Assembly (NCBI RefSeq): GCF_002104995.1
Contig: NW_024468265.1
Span: forward strand, 1-64,000
DNA length: 64,000 nucleotides
From: Linderina pennispora
Taxonomy: Eukaryota; Kickxellomycota; Kickxellomycetes; Kickxellales; Kickxellaceae
Reading direction: 5' to 3'
Notes under the pieces: generated by a model
Seen by the model: the letters and a program-made list of their open reading frames with translations, nothing else
Databases searched by the model: none
Told to the model about the DNA's origin: nothing
Shown: positions 19,107 to 29,422 of the stretch, one piece after another
How positions within the stretch are numbered: position 1 is the first letter of the stretch
Layout: every line of letters begins with the position of its first letter
Made by a program: the position numbers and the translations under genes

Positions 19107-22088
19107 TTAAATGATGGACATAAACTGGTGAATGTCGCTTGAGGTCACTCTGCGACGCACGTCGCCCTGGATCTCATGCAGCCGCATAACAATTCGCGAC
19201 GCATGGGCCATTGCCGAATCGCCCAGCCGATTCTGCTCCATCAGCGAGCTGATCCATACCAGGGCATCGGCAATGTCGCCGCGGAACTCGTTGGCCAGCG
19301 TCGGTGCGCTCAGCGCGCGGTCCGGGCTCAAAGCAACGTCGAGTCCAAACAGCAGTGCGTCCAAGACCGGCGGCGACTCGCTGACATTGCGCGCCTTCAT
19401 TCTACGTACCAGCTTGGCCAGATCCCAGAACTCGCGGTTCATCCGAAGCAGATGCGTTGCGGAGCCGGCCGTATATAGAATGACTGCCAGCGTGTTGAGG
19501 TATTTCTCAAACACCGAGGCATCACCGCGTATGTCGCTGGTGCTGGTGCTCATGTCGCTTTTGCCATACTGGGAGATCAGCGGGAAGAAGAACGCTGGTC
19601 CGACAATGCTCGAGTACAGATGCCGCTTCTTATCCAGCTCGCTGATTGCGGCGCCAGACACTCGCTGTTTTGCGAGATCCAGCTTGCGCGACCGGCGAAC
19701 AACTGTCCCGGCGCCAATTGCTGCACCAGGCCGGTCACTTTGCACTGGCTCTTCAAGAATGCGTTCCTTGGGGATTTCGTCCTCGCTAATGCCCGACAGC
19801 TGCAGGCACGCATTGGAGATGGCAGAGAACACTATCTCGCGGTCCTTGATGGTCAGATTGCGATCGCACGATTTGTCCGCTAGGAACGGCCCGATCTGCT
19901 CAGGCAGCCTGACCGCCAATGCCGCCAGGGCCCGGCGCCGCTCGAGATCCCACGCCCAGTCCAGGTTGTCGGGCCCGCGGTTATATAGGAACAGGAGCTT
20001 GTTTGCGGCAGGCAGCCACAGCTCCTCAACTGTCTTTGTATTTGCCTTACCTACACAGTCCGCAAGGGCAAACAGCCCTATTTTGGTCTTTTCCGTGTCG
20101 TTGGCGTCCTTCAGGTATGCTAGACAGTCGTGGAGGAACACGGGCGTGCGCGGCTTGACAAACCCGCTGCTCAGCTGCTGCGGGTCCACTAGACTCGACT
20201 GGCGCGGTGCCAGAACCAGATCACTATCCTCCGGACGTGTACTGACGTATTCCCGAACAAAGTCGACAGCCTTGGCCGTTACTGCGTCATTACTTTTCAC
20301 ACTCTTGGCCCATTGAGACGTAACCGGCAAGAGATACTTGCGCATTTCAGCAATATAGTTGGCACTGGCAGTGGCCAGGGCACGGGTGCCTGGTGGGATG
20401 TCCGTGCGCAATGAGTCGCGGATAATGTCATCCAGACCAAAGTCAAGCGATTCGCCATCGCCACAGTTGGCCACCGCATCAGCAACAATGATTCCCGACA
20501 GCTTTATCTGCGCAATGGGCGCATCAAGGAACCGTGGGATGGCACGCATGAACGCAGCACTAGTCGAGAGCCGCGTGCGCTCCTTCTTGTCCAACAATCC
20601 GACCAGGGCCAAAACCAACGATGTCAGCGCCTTGACATGCTCTGCCTGGCCGTACGTGACCAGCTCAGGAAGCGACCACATGGGCAGCAGGCTGCCGGTG
20701 ACTGCCTTTTCCAAAAGATCCGGAAACACACGGCTGGGCAGAAGCGACGAAAGCTCCTCATCACTGCTCTTTCCCGACAGCATCCGTAGCGCTAGTGCGA
20801 TGGCCTGGTACGTGGTTGTTGACCAGTATGTCCCCAGCGGAGATTTGACCAGTGACAAAATGGCGTGGTCAATGGCAAGCTGCGTGCATTCCCGGTCGAC
20901 ATATTCAAACAGAATGCTGGCAATGATAACCGCCGCCTGCTCTCCGATCTGGCGCGCACATGAGTCATCCTCTGCTATGACACGGCCAACAACAGTATCG
21001 AGCTGCTGCATGACAGCCGACACTAGACGCGGTCCGAATGGCGGCTGCACCCGAGACAAAACACAGCAGGATTTCCGAAGCCTGTCGTTCTCGGGCACCG
21101 AAGCCAGGGCGATCCGCTGCTTGGCCGCTGCCAGCAAGGAGGCGGTGATTTCGACGCTCAGGCAGTCGGCCTGTCCCACGCGACAGAGCTTCGAGCATAG
21201 CTCTTCCAGAAGCATGCGCGATGGAGCCCCGTGGCCGCATTCGATCAGCGCAGCAGTGGACCGGGCAACTGCAGCATAATACACGCGCGGGGTGAGGCAT
21301 ATTGGGATGGACTGCGGATCAACAACACCTGCCAGCCGGTCAGGCAATGCCGCCATGGTTTGCAGGTACTCCGACCACAGGCTGCGGTGGAGCGGCAAGA
21401 GAGCATTGGCGGCTGTGATAGACTGCAGGACGCTATCGGGGCTGACGACGCCTGTGGAAACAGCGTGATCCAGCAATGCTACTATCAGGGTTAAGGCGGG
21501 CTGCGAGAGACCCGATCTGGCTGCTCGATTCGACAGCATTCCGACCAGAGACTGGACGACCTGCCAGGACGCCTCCGGATTGCCTTTGGAGACATAGGGA
21601 AAGAGCAGAAGCTGTCTGTCAGACGATGGCAGCGCGACAAGCAAACTGGATGCCTTGGATAGCACACATCGCGAGATCCACGGGCCAAGTAACCTAACCA
21701 CCTCAGGCTTTTGTGCACCACCAATATCGGCCGTCCACCATTGCGCCCAGGCATAGTTTTCAGACAGGTATTTGGGTTCGGACAACCGCAGGAGCGCAGA
21801 TGGAGCCTCGATACATGCCAGCAATTCGTCGGTGTTTGCAGCTAGGTGTTTGACAGCGATGTGGTGGTCGTCATCGAGTGGGGTGATGAGCGGGCGGCGG
21901 TGCTGCGGTCCAATGCCAGGGATAATGATTCCTCCGATCCGCTCGCTGCTGGCAGAAGTCTCGGCTACTGGCAGGTCGTGGGCTTTTGGAGGGGTGAATT
22001 CCAAGGGAGGGGTGAATTCCAAGGCCAGCTCTTCAATTCGCTTCTCCAGGAATCTGAAATGCGCTCGCAAGTCCTCCTTCCACGTCAT
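19107..22088 (-). CDS. TEL2: Telomere length regulation protein TELO2/Tel2 homologue
   Basis: Intact 993-residue alpha-helical repeat protein. The C-terminal half carries the conserved TEL2 region: FVKPRTPVFLHDCLAYLKD, then ELWLPAANKLLFLYN and ERRRALAALAVRLP. Tel2 works with Tti1 and Tti2 (TTT complex) and Hsp90 to stabilise PIKK kinases such as TOR, ATM and ATR, in cytosol and nucleus. Length (budding yeast 688, human 837) is on the large side. The ATG at 22088 starts MTWKEDLRAHFRFLEKR. A short in-frame duplication (LEFTPP twice, 21988-22023) sits near the N-terminus. It is divergent to exportin-5 across a 125 bp shared promoter, and convergent with the LEA_2-like gene. Confidence 0.85.
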   Translation of the reverse strand: MTWKEDLRAHFRFLEKRIEELALEFTPPLEFTPPKAHDLPVAETSASSERIGGIIIPGIGPQHRRPLITPLDDDHHIAVKHLAANTDELLACIEAPSALLRLSEPKYLSENYAWAQWWTADIGGAQKPEVVRLLGPWISRCVLSKASSLLVALPSSDRQLLLFPYVSKGNPEASWQVVQSLVGMLSNRAARSGLSQPALTLIVALLDHAVSTGVVSPDSVLQSITAANALLPLHRSLWSEYLQTMAALPDRLAGVVDPQSIPICLTPRVYYAAVARSTAALIECGHGAPSRMLLEELCSKLCRVGQADCLSVEITASLLAAAKQRIALASVPENDRLRKSCCVLSRVQPPFGPRLVSAVMQQLDTVVGRVIAEDDSCARQIGEQAAVIIASILFEYVDRECTQLAIDHAILSLVKSPLGTYWSTTTYQAIALALRMLSGKSSDEELSSLLPSRVFPDLLEKAVTGSLLPMWSLPELVTYGQAEHVKALTSLVLALVGLLDKKERTRLSTSAAFMRAIPRFLDAPIAQIKLSGIIVADAVANCGDGESLDFGLDDIIRDSLRTDIPPGTRALATASANYIAEMRKYLLPVTSQWAKSVKSNDAVTAKAVDFVREYVSTRPEDSDLVLAPRQSSLVDPQQLSSGFVKPRTPVFLHDCLAYLKDANDTEKTKIGLFALADCVGKANTKTVEELWLPAANKLLFLYNRGPDNLDWAWDLERRRALAALAVRLPEQIGPFLADKSCDRNLTIKDREIVFSAISNACLQLSGISEDEIPKERILEEPVQSDRPGAAIGAGTVVRRSRKLDLAKQRVSGAAISELDKKRHLYSSIVGPAFFFPLISQYGKSDMSTSTSDIRGDASVFEKYLNTLAVILYTAGSATHLLRMNREFWDLAKLVRRMKARNVSESPPVLDALLFGLDVALSPDRALSAPTLANEFRGDIADALVWISSLMEQNRLGDSAMAHASRIVMRLHEIQGDVRRRVTSSDIHQFMSII
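21988..22023. repeat. 18 bp direct tandem duplication inside TELO2
   Basis: Two perfect copies of GGAGGGGTGAATTCCAAG in tandem; they add six residues in frame (LEFTPP twice on the minus strand). Confidence 0.9.
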
Positions 22089-22213
22089 ACTAAATAAAAT
22101 TTGTATTTTGGAGAGACGAGAGAAAACAGAGACATCAGGGGAAAAAAATTGACGCTCGAAAAAAAAAACTTTTGTTTTCGCTTATTTCATATTATAGAGT
22201 TTTTTTTATTATA
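22089..22213. promoter_or_regulatory. Compact bidirectional promoter of TELO2 and exportin-5
   Basis: Only 125 bp separate two opposing start codons. It contains A- and T-rich tracts (AAAAAAAA and TTTTTTTT), typical of nucleosome-depleted fungal promoters, and no clear TATAAA. Confidence 0.6.
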
Positions 22214-25200
22214 ATGGACAGCGGGCGAATTCAGCAGACGCTTCAGGCACTCGAGTTGATCTACGGGGCCAGCACAACGGTGGAGCAGCGGCGTGAAGCC
22301 GAGGCGCTGTGCGAGCAGGTGAAGGAGTCTGAAGAGGCGGCGCTGGTTGGCGTGCAGCTCTCCCAGCGGCAGCACGGGTATCCGGCGATGGCACGGCACT
22401 TTGGGCTCCGGCTAATCGAAGACTCGCTGCGCAGTCGGTGGAGCGGCGGCAAGCCCAGCAAGAACAAAAAGCGGCTGACGCTAAACGACGGCGTGATGCT
22501 GCGCGACCACCTCTGGCAGATGCTCTTGCAGTCAAGCCAGAACACTGAGCCGCAGTATATCCGGGAAAAGCTGGTCAGCGTGTTTGTGATGCTGGTGGTG
22601 CGCATGTGGCCGTCGAGTACATGGGTGGACCTGAACTCGCAGATGATGCATCTGTATATGCTGTCAGGGGAGCACCGGGTGCTGGCGCTGAGGATCTGGC
22701 AGACACTGGGTGAGGAGGTGTTTGTGTATGAGAACGACCCGTCGGCGGCCGTGCATAAGAATGATCTGACTATCGGACTAGTCGGTGCATTGCTGCCCAG
22801 ACAGACAGTCACCGAGCTTTACCCGCACGGCTACCGGGTTTCGGTGGACAGCACGCCCAGTTTCACTAAGCCCGGGAAGAAGGCGCGCGAGGTTCCGTAT
22901 GAGCCCGGGAACGAAGACGGATGGCTGCTGCGGTGGGCCAAGCATGCCACGGAGATTGCGCAGCATATGTCTGGCAGCACAGACGACCAAGACCTGCTGG
23001 TAAGCATGCTCGATGCCATCTCGGTTTACCTGGACTGGGTGCCGGTGCGGGCGCTGGCAGCAATGCAGATGATCCCGTGCTTGGCCGACCTGCTGCGTGT
23101 GCGCAGCGATACGGTGCGCAGACGGGCAGCCAGCTGCCTGGAGACGATCTCCCGCCGCAACGTCACTGTGGGCGAGTACCGCGACACGATTCTGCTCGAG
23201 TTCGCCAGCAACGCAGCGGTCCTGGGCTCGATGGCGCAGGTGTACCTGGGAACAGTGAAGCCTGCGGCTGAAACCGAGTGGGACGACACGGCCGAGGCCC
23301 TGTCGGCGGCCAAGACGATCTCGCAGACGGTGGCGAATCTGGTGACCATCCACTGGGCGCGCAAAAAGCTCGACATTAACGTGTTAGCGAATCCGCAGCC
23401 GCTGATCGAGCTTCTGCTGGCACTGGGCCGTGACATGCGCTACACGGTGTCGTCGCAAGCGATGGCCTGCTGGACAGCCATTGTCGGGCACCCGGCGCTG
23501 AGCAAAGACCCGGTGGTGCTGGGAGCATTCAGCACGCTGGCCGAGCACACCACCACGATGCTGTTCAAGGTGTGCCGGGCGTCGCATCTGGTCGGCGAGC
23601 TGGTACATGGCAATGACGTGGCCACAGGCATCGACTCGGACGAGGCCGACCAGTTCGAGTCGCCGGCCGATCTGCGCAGCTTCCTGTCGAGCGATGTGCG
23701 CAGCCGGCTTCTGGGGATTCTCCGCAGCACATGCAAACTGGAGCCCACGGGCTTTGTCCAGTGGATTCTGCCGTCGCTCTTGCCGGTTCTGGACACGGCA
23801 CTGACCGGCAATGCGGACGTCGCGCAGGTGTCAGTGGCTGAGGCCGCGTTTATCACGGTGGATACGATTCTGTCGACTTTGGACGACTACGAGCAGCGAG
23901 CATTAGAGGACGGCGATATGGACAGGAGCCTGGAGACAGTGCGGCCGCTGTGCTATCAGATCGGCGAAAAGGTCGTCGGGTTCGTCACGGACAATCCGAC
24001 GCTGATGACTAGACAATTGCAGACGCTGCCGTCGTTTGCGTTCCTGCTGCGGCCGTCGGCCATGGGAGACGACGGGGCGCGCACATTGCTGTTCAATGTG
24101 CTGAAGAAATGCACGTCTTTGTTGAAGGCCCCTGAAGGACCCGCGGCGCGCGAGCTGCGGACGCTGAGCCGCCGGGCCACCGGCGCACTTGTCCGGATCG
24201 CCATCGCAATCCCTGATTCGCTGATGGTAATCTACGGGGATCTCTCGGATTTGGTGCAGGCGAACCTGAATGACCCGCAGGTGTCGGATCCGGTCAAATG
24301 CTACCTGGGCGAGTTCCTGCTGACGCTGATTGCTGGCGCCTCATGCAGCCTGTCGATGCGCAAGGATCTTGCTGGTGCGGTGATCCGGCCACTGGTCGAG
24401 TCGCTGAATGAGTTTCTGCCGGCGCTGCAGTCGCCGCAGGAGCTGGTTTCTTTGCTCGGCCTGCCGGCATTGGACGCCAATGTGGCTGGCGACATTAGCA
24501 GCGAATGCAAGGGTGCGATGGACCGGGCGCGTCGCAATCGGTTCCAGCTGATGCACGTGCTGTCCACCCTGCAGGTCTGCCTGACCCGGACTCTGGGCGG
24601 CGATGCCAGCCTCAGCCTGGCGGCCGTGTGGAGCGACTATGTGTCGGAAGTCGCCCCGGCCGTTCTGATGCTCATGCAGTGCTTGCACGCCTTGTGGAAC
24701 CCTGCCAACTGGCAGCAATTGCCGTGGCAGTCGGCGCCGGCCCAGAATCTGTTTGGGCTGCTGGAATTGTCATCAAGCGAGATGTCCAGCCTGACCGGTG
24801 CCGTTGCAAGGGAGAGCCAGGAGGCCGACCTGCACTCGGTGGAGATCCGGGCCATCCGCCACACGCTGAATATGCTGCGCGAGTCGTCCTACCGGTGCAT
24901 CGGCTGCCTCGCTCATTTGCCCGAGCTCTACGATGCCAAGGTTGTGCCCGACATCGGCAGTAACTTCGCTGCCTGTCTGTTTGCCGATGCTGCAGTGATG
25001 ACATCGCGTCACTGGAAAATGGTGCTGGTCGAGATCGTCCGGCCAGTGCTTCTGGCCATCGGCAGCTGGCCAACAACCCGTAAGGACACGGTAAGGAACG
25101 TCGTTGCCGAATTTGTCCAGCCATGGCTAATCCCCATGCTGGCATTCTGCAGCGAGCGCCTGACCGAACAGTGGTCGGAGATTATGCAAAGAAGCTCCAG

Positions 25201-26152
25201 CGGAGCCGAGCCGTCGGTCGACGAGGATATTGTCAGAGAAAGGCTACTGCGCGACTGGACGCGCGCATTCAGCTCGGCCACTGCCGATTTGCTCGCATCT
25301 ATGTCCTTGTCGTTCCCGGAGGCCGCGCAGATCGAGAACGAGCTGGCCAGCTCGGCTCGCATCACAATCGGGCAGGACGACAGCCACAGCAAGCGGACTG
25401 GCAATTATGCTCTGGGTGCGCACATTCTGCAGACGCCCGAACTATTCGCCGCCGTACTGACTGCGTCTCTGCACGCAATGCAGCTCCCCGACACCCACGC
25501 CTCGCACCGCACCACCGCGGCACTGGCCAGACTGGCGCCATCACTGGCAGTGATCGGTCTTCTCCAGCACTACGCCGTGCCTACGCCCGCCCACGCGTCG
25601 ACCGTCAACAGCTACCTGGCACATGTGCATCCGAGCCTGGTCGACAACAAAAGCGGCGGCACCATTCTGTCGTCGTGGCTGTGCCGGGATTTCGTCCAAG
25701 CGACTGTCTCTGTCCTGCGCTCGCCGCAGCTGCTGGATGTGCAGGATTTGGCCCTGGCGATGTTTGCTGATGTTCTGCATTTCTCGAGCTTCGCCAAGCA
25801 CATGCCGGTTAATTGGAAGCTGCACAGCAAGGATGTGCCAGACCGGGCGTTCCGCTCCACTATGGTGTATTCGATGGTGCCGGCCATCACCGAGTCGGGC
25901 GTATTGGGCGAGGACCTGGAAAAGGCACTGGAGATGATTGTCGGTGAGGCCGATGCCAAGCGCCGTAAGGCGCTGTTGCGACTGGCGCTGCTGCCGATGC
26001 TTGCTGTGGAGAAAAGCCAGATGTTCAGCAAAAAGGCGGAGAAGAAAAAGCAGACGGCGGCGCAAAATGTCCCGGAGGAGTGGACCACTAGATCTACCCT
26101 GTCGCTGTTCGATAATGACGATGAGTTCAGCCTGGGCTCTATCATGCCGTGA
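22214..26152 (+). CDS. Exportin-5 / Msn5-type karyopherin
   Basis: Intact 1312-residue HEAT-repeat karyopherin of the exportin-5 family, which exports RNAs or phosphoproteins from the nucleus with Ran-GTP. The N-terminus follows the family closely: ALELIYGASTTVEQRREAEALCEQ, then the hallmark ARHFGLRLIEDSLRSRW. The Xpo1-like segment about residues 95-250 contains LREKLVSVFVMLVVRMWP-type sequence, and helical repeats run to the end. Length is close to yeast Msn5 (1224) and human XPO5 (1204). The open frame extends upstream to a TTG at 22172 but the first ATG is 22214 (MDSGRIQQTLQAL). An alternative assignment to another exportin is unlikely because of the HFGLRLIED motif. Confidence 0.88.
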   Translation: MDSGRIQQTLQALELIYGASTTVEQRREAEALCEQVKESEEAALVGVQLSQRQHGYPAMARHFGLRLIEDSLRSRWSGGKPSKNKKRLTLNDGVMLRDHLWQMLLQSSQNTEPQYIREKLVSVFVMLVVRMWPSSTWVDLNSQMMHLYMLSGEHRVLALRIWQTLGEEVFVYENDPSAAVHKNDLTIGLVGALLPRQTVTELYPHGYRVSVDSTPSFTKPGKKAREVPYEPGNEDGWLLRWAKHATEIAQHMSGSTDDQDLLVSMLDAISVYLDWVPVRALAAMQMIPCLADLLRVRSDTVRRRAASCLETISRRNVTVGEYRDTILLEFASNAAVLGSMAQVYLGTVKPAAETEWDDTAEALSAAKTISQTVANLVTIHWARKKLDINVLANPQPLIELLLALGRDMRYTVSSQAMACWTAIVGHPALSKDPVVLGAFSTLAEHTTTMLFKVCRASHLVGELVHGNDVATGIDSDEADQFESPADLRSFLSSDVRSRLLGILRSTCKLEPTGFVQWILPSLLPVLDTALTGNADVAQVSVAEAAFITVDTILSTLDDYEQRALEDGDMDRSLETVRPLCYQIGEKVVGFVTDNPTLMTRQLQTLPSFAFLLRPSAMGDDGARTLLFNVLKKCTSLLKAPEGPAARELRTLSRRATGALVRIAIAIPDSLMVIYGDLSDLVQANLNDPQVSDPVKCYLGEFLLTLIAGASCSLSMRKDLAGAVIRPLVESLNEFLPALQSPQELVSLLGLPALDANVAGDISSECKGAMDRARRNRFQLMHVLSTLQVCLTRTLGGDASLSLAAVWSDYVSEVAPAVLMLMQCLHALWNPANWQQLPWQSAPAQNLFGLLELSSSEMSSLTGAVARESQEADLHSVEIRAIRHTLNMLRESSYRCIGCLAHLPELYDAKVVPDIGSNFAACLFADAAVMTSRHWKMVLVEIVRPVLLAIGSWPTTRKDTVRNVVAEFVQPWLIPMLAFCSERLTEQWSEIMQRSSSGAEPSVDEDIVRERLLRDWTRAFSSATADLLASMSLSFPEAAQIENELASSARITIGQDDSHSKRTGNYALGAHILQTPELFAAVLTASLHAMQLPDTHASHRTTAALARLAPSLAVIGLLQHYAVPTPAHASTVNSYLAHVHPSLVDNKSGGTILSSWLCRDFVQATVSVLRSPQLLDVQDLALAMFADVLHFSSFAKHMPVNWKLHSKDVPDRAFRSTMVYSMVPAITESGVLGEDLEKALEMIVGEADAKRRKALLRLALLPMLAVEKSQMFSKKAEKKKQTAAQNVPEEWTTRSTLSLFDNDDEFSLGSIMP

Positions 26153-26465
26153 AAGACAATGAAGGCAGTACTGGAGAATGAGCCCCGTCCCCTTCACATT
26201 CTCCTACCAAAATTTTTTACATATAAAACGTGCAAATAAACACTTTAGAATTTTCTCTAGCCCCCCGCCCTCCTTCCCGACTATGTGTGGAGATAGAGAA
26301 ACAATTATTCTGCATAGTCTGAGCTCTGTGCCTGCTGGAATTTCTGTTATATCCAAAATGTCTCCCGGAACCACTCGTGCAATTCGTTCGCCAGAAATAT
26401 AACCGGTACACCTGCAATATTATTTCTATTCAACTCCAACACCACCATATTAGTTTTTCCATACT
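26153..26465. promoter_or_regulatory. Intergenic region upstream of the chitinase, with TATA box
   Basis: About 310 bp. TATAAAA at 26222-26228, roughly 240 bp before the chitinase ATG; the region between is CT-rich. Confidence 0.45.
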
Positions 26466-28829
26466 ATGCGACCCGGTATCAGCCACACCATAGCTGTAGC
26501 TGCACTGGCTGCACTAGCCGCCGCCACTTCCTGCGGCCCATCCTCGCGGTACGTGGTCGGCTACTACCCGACATGGAAACGCAACGCCCTGCTAAACCTC
26601 GACATGTCCAAGATCACGCACCTGCAGCTGGCCTTCGGAATCCCGACCGACGAAGGCACCTTCACCTTCGACGGCGAATGGTTCCTCCCCTCGCTGGTGC
26701 GCGAAGCCCGCTCATCCAAAACCAAGATCTCGCTGACTATCGGCGGCTGGACCGGCTCGAACCGCTTCTCCTCAATCATGCAGGATGTCCACAAGCGTGG
26801 CGCATTGGTCAAGAGCATCGGCGATTTCATCGAAAAGTACGAGCTGGACGGCGCCGAAATCGATTGGGAGTATCCTGGACGGGCTGCCTCAAAGTGCAAC
26901 AAATTCAGTCCACAGGATAGCGCCAACCTGCTGAGGTTTTTGCATGCGCTAAGGTCCAACTTCCACGCGCGCTTCCCCGATGAGCAAAAGCTGATAAGCT
27001 TGGCTGTGCGTGTGCAGCCATTTGACGACGCTAATGGGCCGATGAGTGATGTCAGTCCCTTCGCCGAGTTTGTCGACTACGCGTCCATCATGGCCTTTGA
27101 TATTAATGGCGTCTGGGCCAACTCCACCGGTCCCAACGCCCCCTTCGATTACCAGCATAACCGCGGCTTGCAGCTCTCGTACACCCAGGCCATCGACCAG
27201 TGGCTAGCTGCCAAGTGGCCTGCCGACAAGCTGGTCGCCGGGGTGCCCTTCTACGGCCGCTCACTGACCACCCGCGAGGTCATCGTAGCCAAGGACGGCG
27301 CCGACATGTATGTCCCGTTTGCCAATGAAGTGCCGCAGGGTGATCTTGACGACGCCCTCTGGTACGATGTCTGCGAGAACGTCAACTCCATGTCCGGCAT
27401 CTGGAACTACCGCCATTTGCGCGACCAGGGGCTTTTGCGCACCGCCAACACAACCACTGACGATTGGATTAGGATCTGGGACCACACGAGCAGTACGCCG
27501 TGGCTGTATAATCCGCAACTGCGCCGCTTTATCACTTATGATGACCAGGAGTCGTTGGCCAAGAAGGTGGACTATGCCAGGAATAAGGGCATCAAGGGCA
27601 TGATGGTGTGGGCGCTCAACGGCGATTACCAGAATGAGCTTATTGGCACCCTGGAGGCCATCGGGCCGTTGTGCCGGGGACCCAAGACTGCCAATGATAC
27701 TGAGCCGGATCACCAGTCCAGCAGCGCCGCTGCTGCGTCTTCTTCATCTCCTGCTTCCACAAGCAGCGTGCCTCCCGCTTCCATAGGCAGCACGTTTCCT
27801 GCGCCAGCCTCACCAGAGGCATCTTCACACTCGGGCCCATGGACTATGCCCTCGCTGTTCTCCACCGGCGGCAGCGCCTCGCAGCAATCTTCCAATAATG
27901 CTTCAGAGCAATCTACTAGCAGCCCCTCTGCGGAGTCGCACTCGGAGAACTCGCCATCGGCTGAGTCTTCTGCAACCACGTCGGAGGTCAGCAAGGTAAT
28001 CATGTTTGATTCGGTAGGCGTGCCGTATGCGATTATTAGCGGCAAGTCGACGGCGGTTCCCAGCGATATGGCGGATGTTTTGATGAAGCTCGGTGTCGAG
28101 TCCAGCTCACAGACCTCGGCCAGCGCTGCTACATCCGCCGGCGAGTCTCCTGTAGCTAGCATGCCATCTGCTTCTGCTGAGTCTGGCTCAGCCGCCCAGT
28201 CGTCGTCAATCTCGGCAGAGTCTGCTGAATCCAGCCCTGGATTAGCAGCAGCAGCAGAGTCTGCTGGTTCTTCCACTGCACTGTCTGCCAGCTCGTCCGC
28301 TCAGCCCGAATCAACTCCTAATGATACTACCGGCACCAGTGCCGAGCTCCTGGCAGCAACCAGCTCGATATCCTTCCCGGTCCCAGACAGCTCCGATTCC
28401 ACCTCCCCGGCCGGTGTACAGCGCGGGCCAATGCCCAGGCGTCCTGGATGGAAGTCTGAGATAAACTTGTTCGAAACCATGCTTCCGGGCGGCATCATGG
28501 GCGGCTCTGGCACCGGTCTCCCGCACCCCATGTCCGACCGTAGCATGTCGGCAAGCCAGCCTGGCTTTGCTGCCACATTCCTTTTACCCTTGGATACAAA
28601 ATCCGGTACAAGCAATGCTCAAACCGCCACGGTTTTGCCATTGCAGCAGATGATTGCGTCAAGGGCTTTGGAGTTCAACCTAGGGCTTTCCAGCAGTTCG
28701 AAGACGGAAGCGTCAGGTTCAGGAACCATCAGCGGGAATTCTAGTACTGTGTCGTCTAATGGATCGTCGGCAGAGTCGTCGTCGGCAAGCGCTGCATCAT
28801 CGCAAACGTCGCCTGCTCCTAGTTCGTAA
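26466..28829 (+). CDS. Secreted GH18 chitinase with long Ser/Ala-rich C-terminus
   Basis: Intact 787-residue protein. A signal peptide (MRPGISHTIAVAALAALAAA) is followed by a GH18 barrel (about 28-400): YVVGYYPTW start, SLTIGGW second motif, and catalytic loop LDGAEIDWEYPG. In the DxxDxDxE signature the second acidic position is Glu instead of Asp, while the catalytic Glu is kept; MVWALNGDY closes the barrel. Residues about 405-787 are Ser/Ala/Glu-rich and probably O-glycosylated, acting as a wall-spanning or spacer region. The C-terminus has no hydrophobic tail, so a GPI anchor is not expected. Likely role is cell-wall remodelling or degradation of external chitin. The tail contains no clear chitin-binding module. 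Confidence 0.88.
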   Translation: MRPGISHTIAVAALAALAAATSCGPSSRYVVGYYPTWKRNALLNLDMSKITHLQLAFGIPTDEGTFTFDGEWFLPSLVREARSSKTKISLTIGGWTGSNRFSSIMQDVHKRGALVKSIGDFIEKYELDGAEIDWEYPGRAASKCNKFSPQDSANLLRFLHALRSNFHARFPDEQKLISLAVRVQPFDDANGPMSDVSPFAEFVDYASIMAFDINGVWANSTGPNAPFDYQHNRGLQLSYTQAIDQWLAAKWPADKLVAGVPFYGRSLTTREVIVAKDGADMYVPFANEVPQGDLDDALWYDVCENVNSMSGIWNYRHLRDQGLLRTANTTTDDWIRIWDHTSSTPWLYNPQLRRFITYDDQESLAKKVDYARNKGIKGMMVWALNGDYQNELIGTLEAIGPLCRGPKTANDTEPDHQSSSAAAASSSSPASTSSVPPASIGSTFPAPASPEASSHSGPWTMPSLFSTGGSASQQSSNNASEQSTSSPSAESHSENSPSAESSATTSEVSKVIMFDSVGVPYAIISGKSTAVPSDMADVLMKLGVESSSQTSASAATSAGESPVASMPSASAESGSAAQSSSISAESAESSPGLAAAAESAGSSTALSASSSAQPESTPNDTTGTSAELLAATSSISFPVPDSSDSTSPAGVQRGPMPRRPGWKSEINLFETMLPGGIMGGSGTGLPHPMSDRSMSASQPGFAATFLLPLDTKSGTSNAQTATVLPLQQMIASRALEFNLGLSSSSKTEASGSGTISGNSSTVSSNGSSAESSSASAASSQTSPAPSS

Positions 28830-29422
28830 TAGTCTAAAACAGTTTATTTAATTTTGTTCTCTCACTTCTAGTTTCCAACAAAAAATGCTACTTCATGTTT
28901 AGCTGCTTAGTAATTCTCACTTTTTATTTCAAAACTTGGCGTATAACGCCTCAGTTTACTATAGAGAAGCAAGATACCAATGGGGATAGTGAAGTAATAG
29001 CTGGATTGCAGCAGCTAGGATAGTGATCGATTCAGCGCAGGTCTCTCATTTTTCTTCTCGGTACCCGCAATTTCGTTGGCAAACAAGACATATTGGCCAG
29101 AGAAGATTCCATGTTAGGGATTGCGATTGCACGACCAGGATACTAGGGGGTAGAGGGGAGGTGCGTTGGCGGCCTATCCATCACTGTATATTTAGAGCCC
29201 GATGTGATGGGGTAGGGAGTGCATAATCCTGGCCCATTGGCTTAGCGTAAATGGCAAGGTAGATGATAAAGAAAACAAGGGAGGGAATAGATGAAGAGAC
29301 TCTGCTTTTTTGGTTATAATGGAAGTCTTTGACACTTGTATCGAATACCAACAGCAGAATCCAGCACAAAATGAGGGGGTTAAAGCTTTTTCCAGCAGAA
29401 ATAGGGAGAAAGAAAGTGCATT
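28830..29422. other. Convergent intergenic region
   Basis: About 590 bp between two convergent genes. AT-rich 3' ends; no extra gene recognised. Confidence 0.5.
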
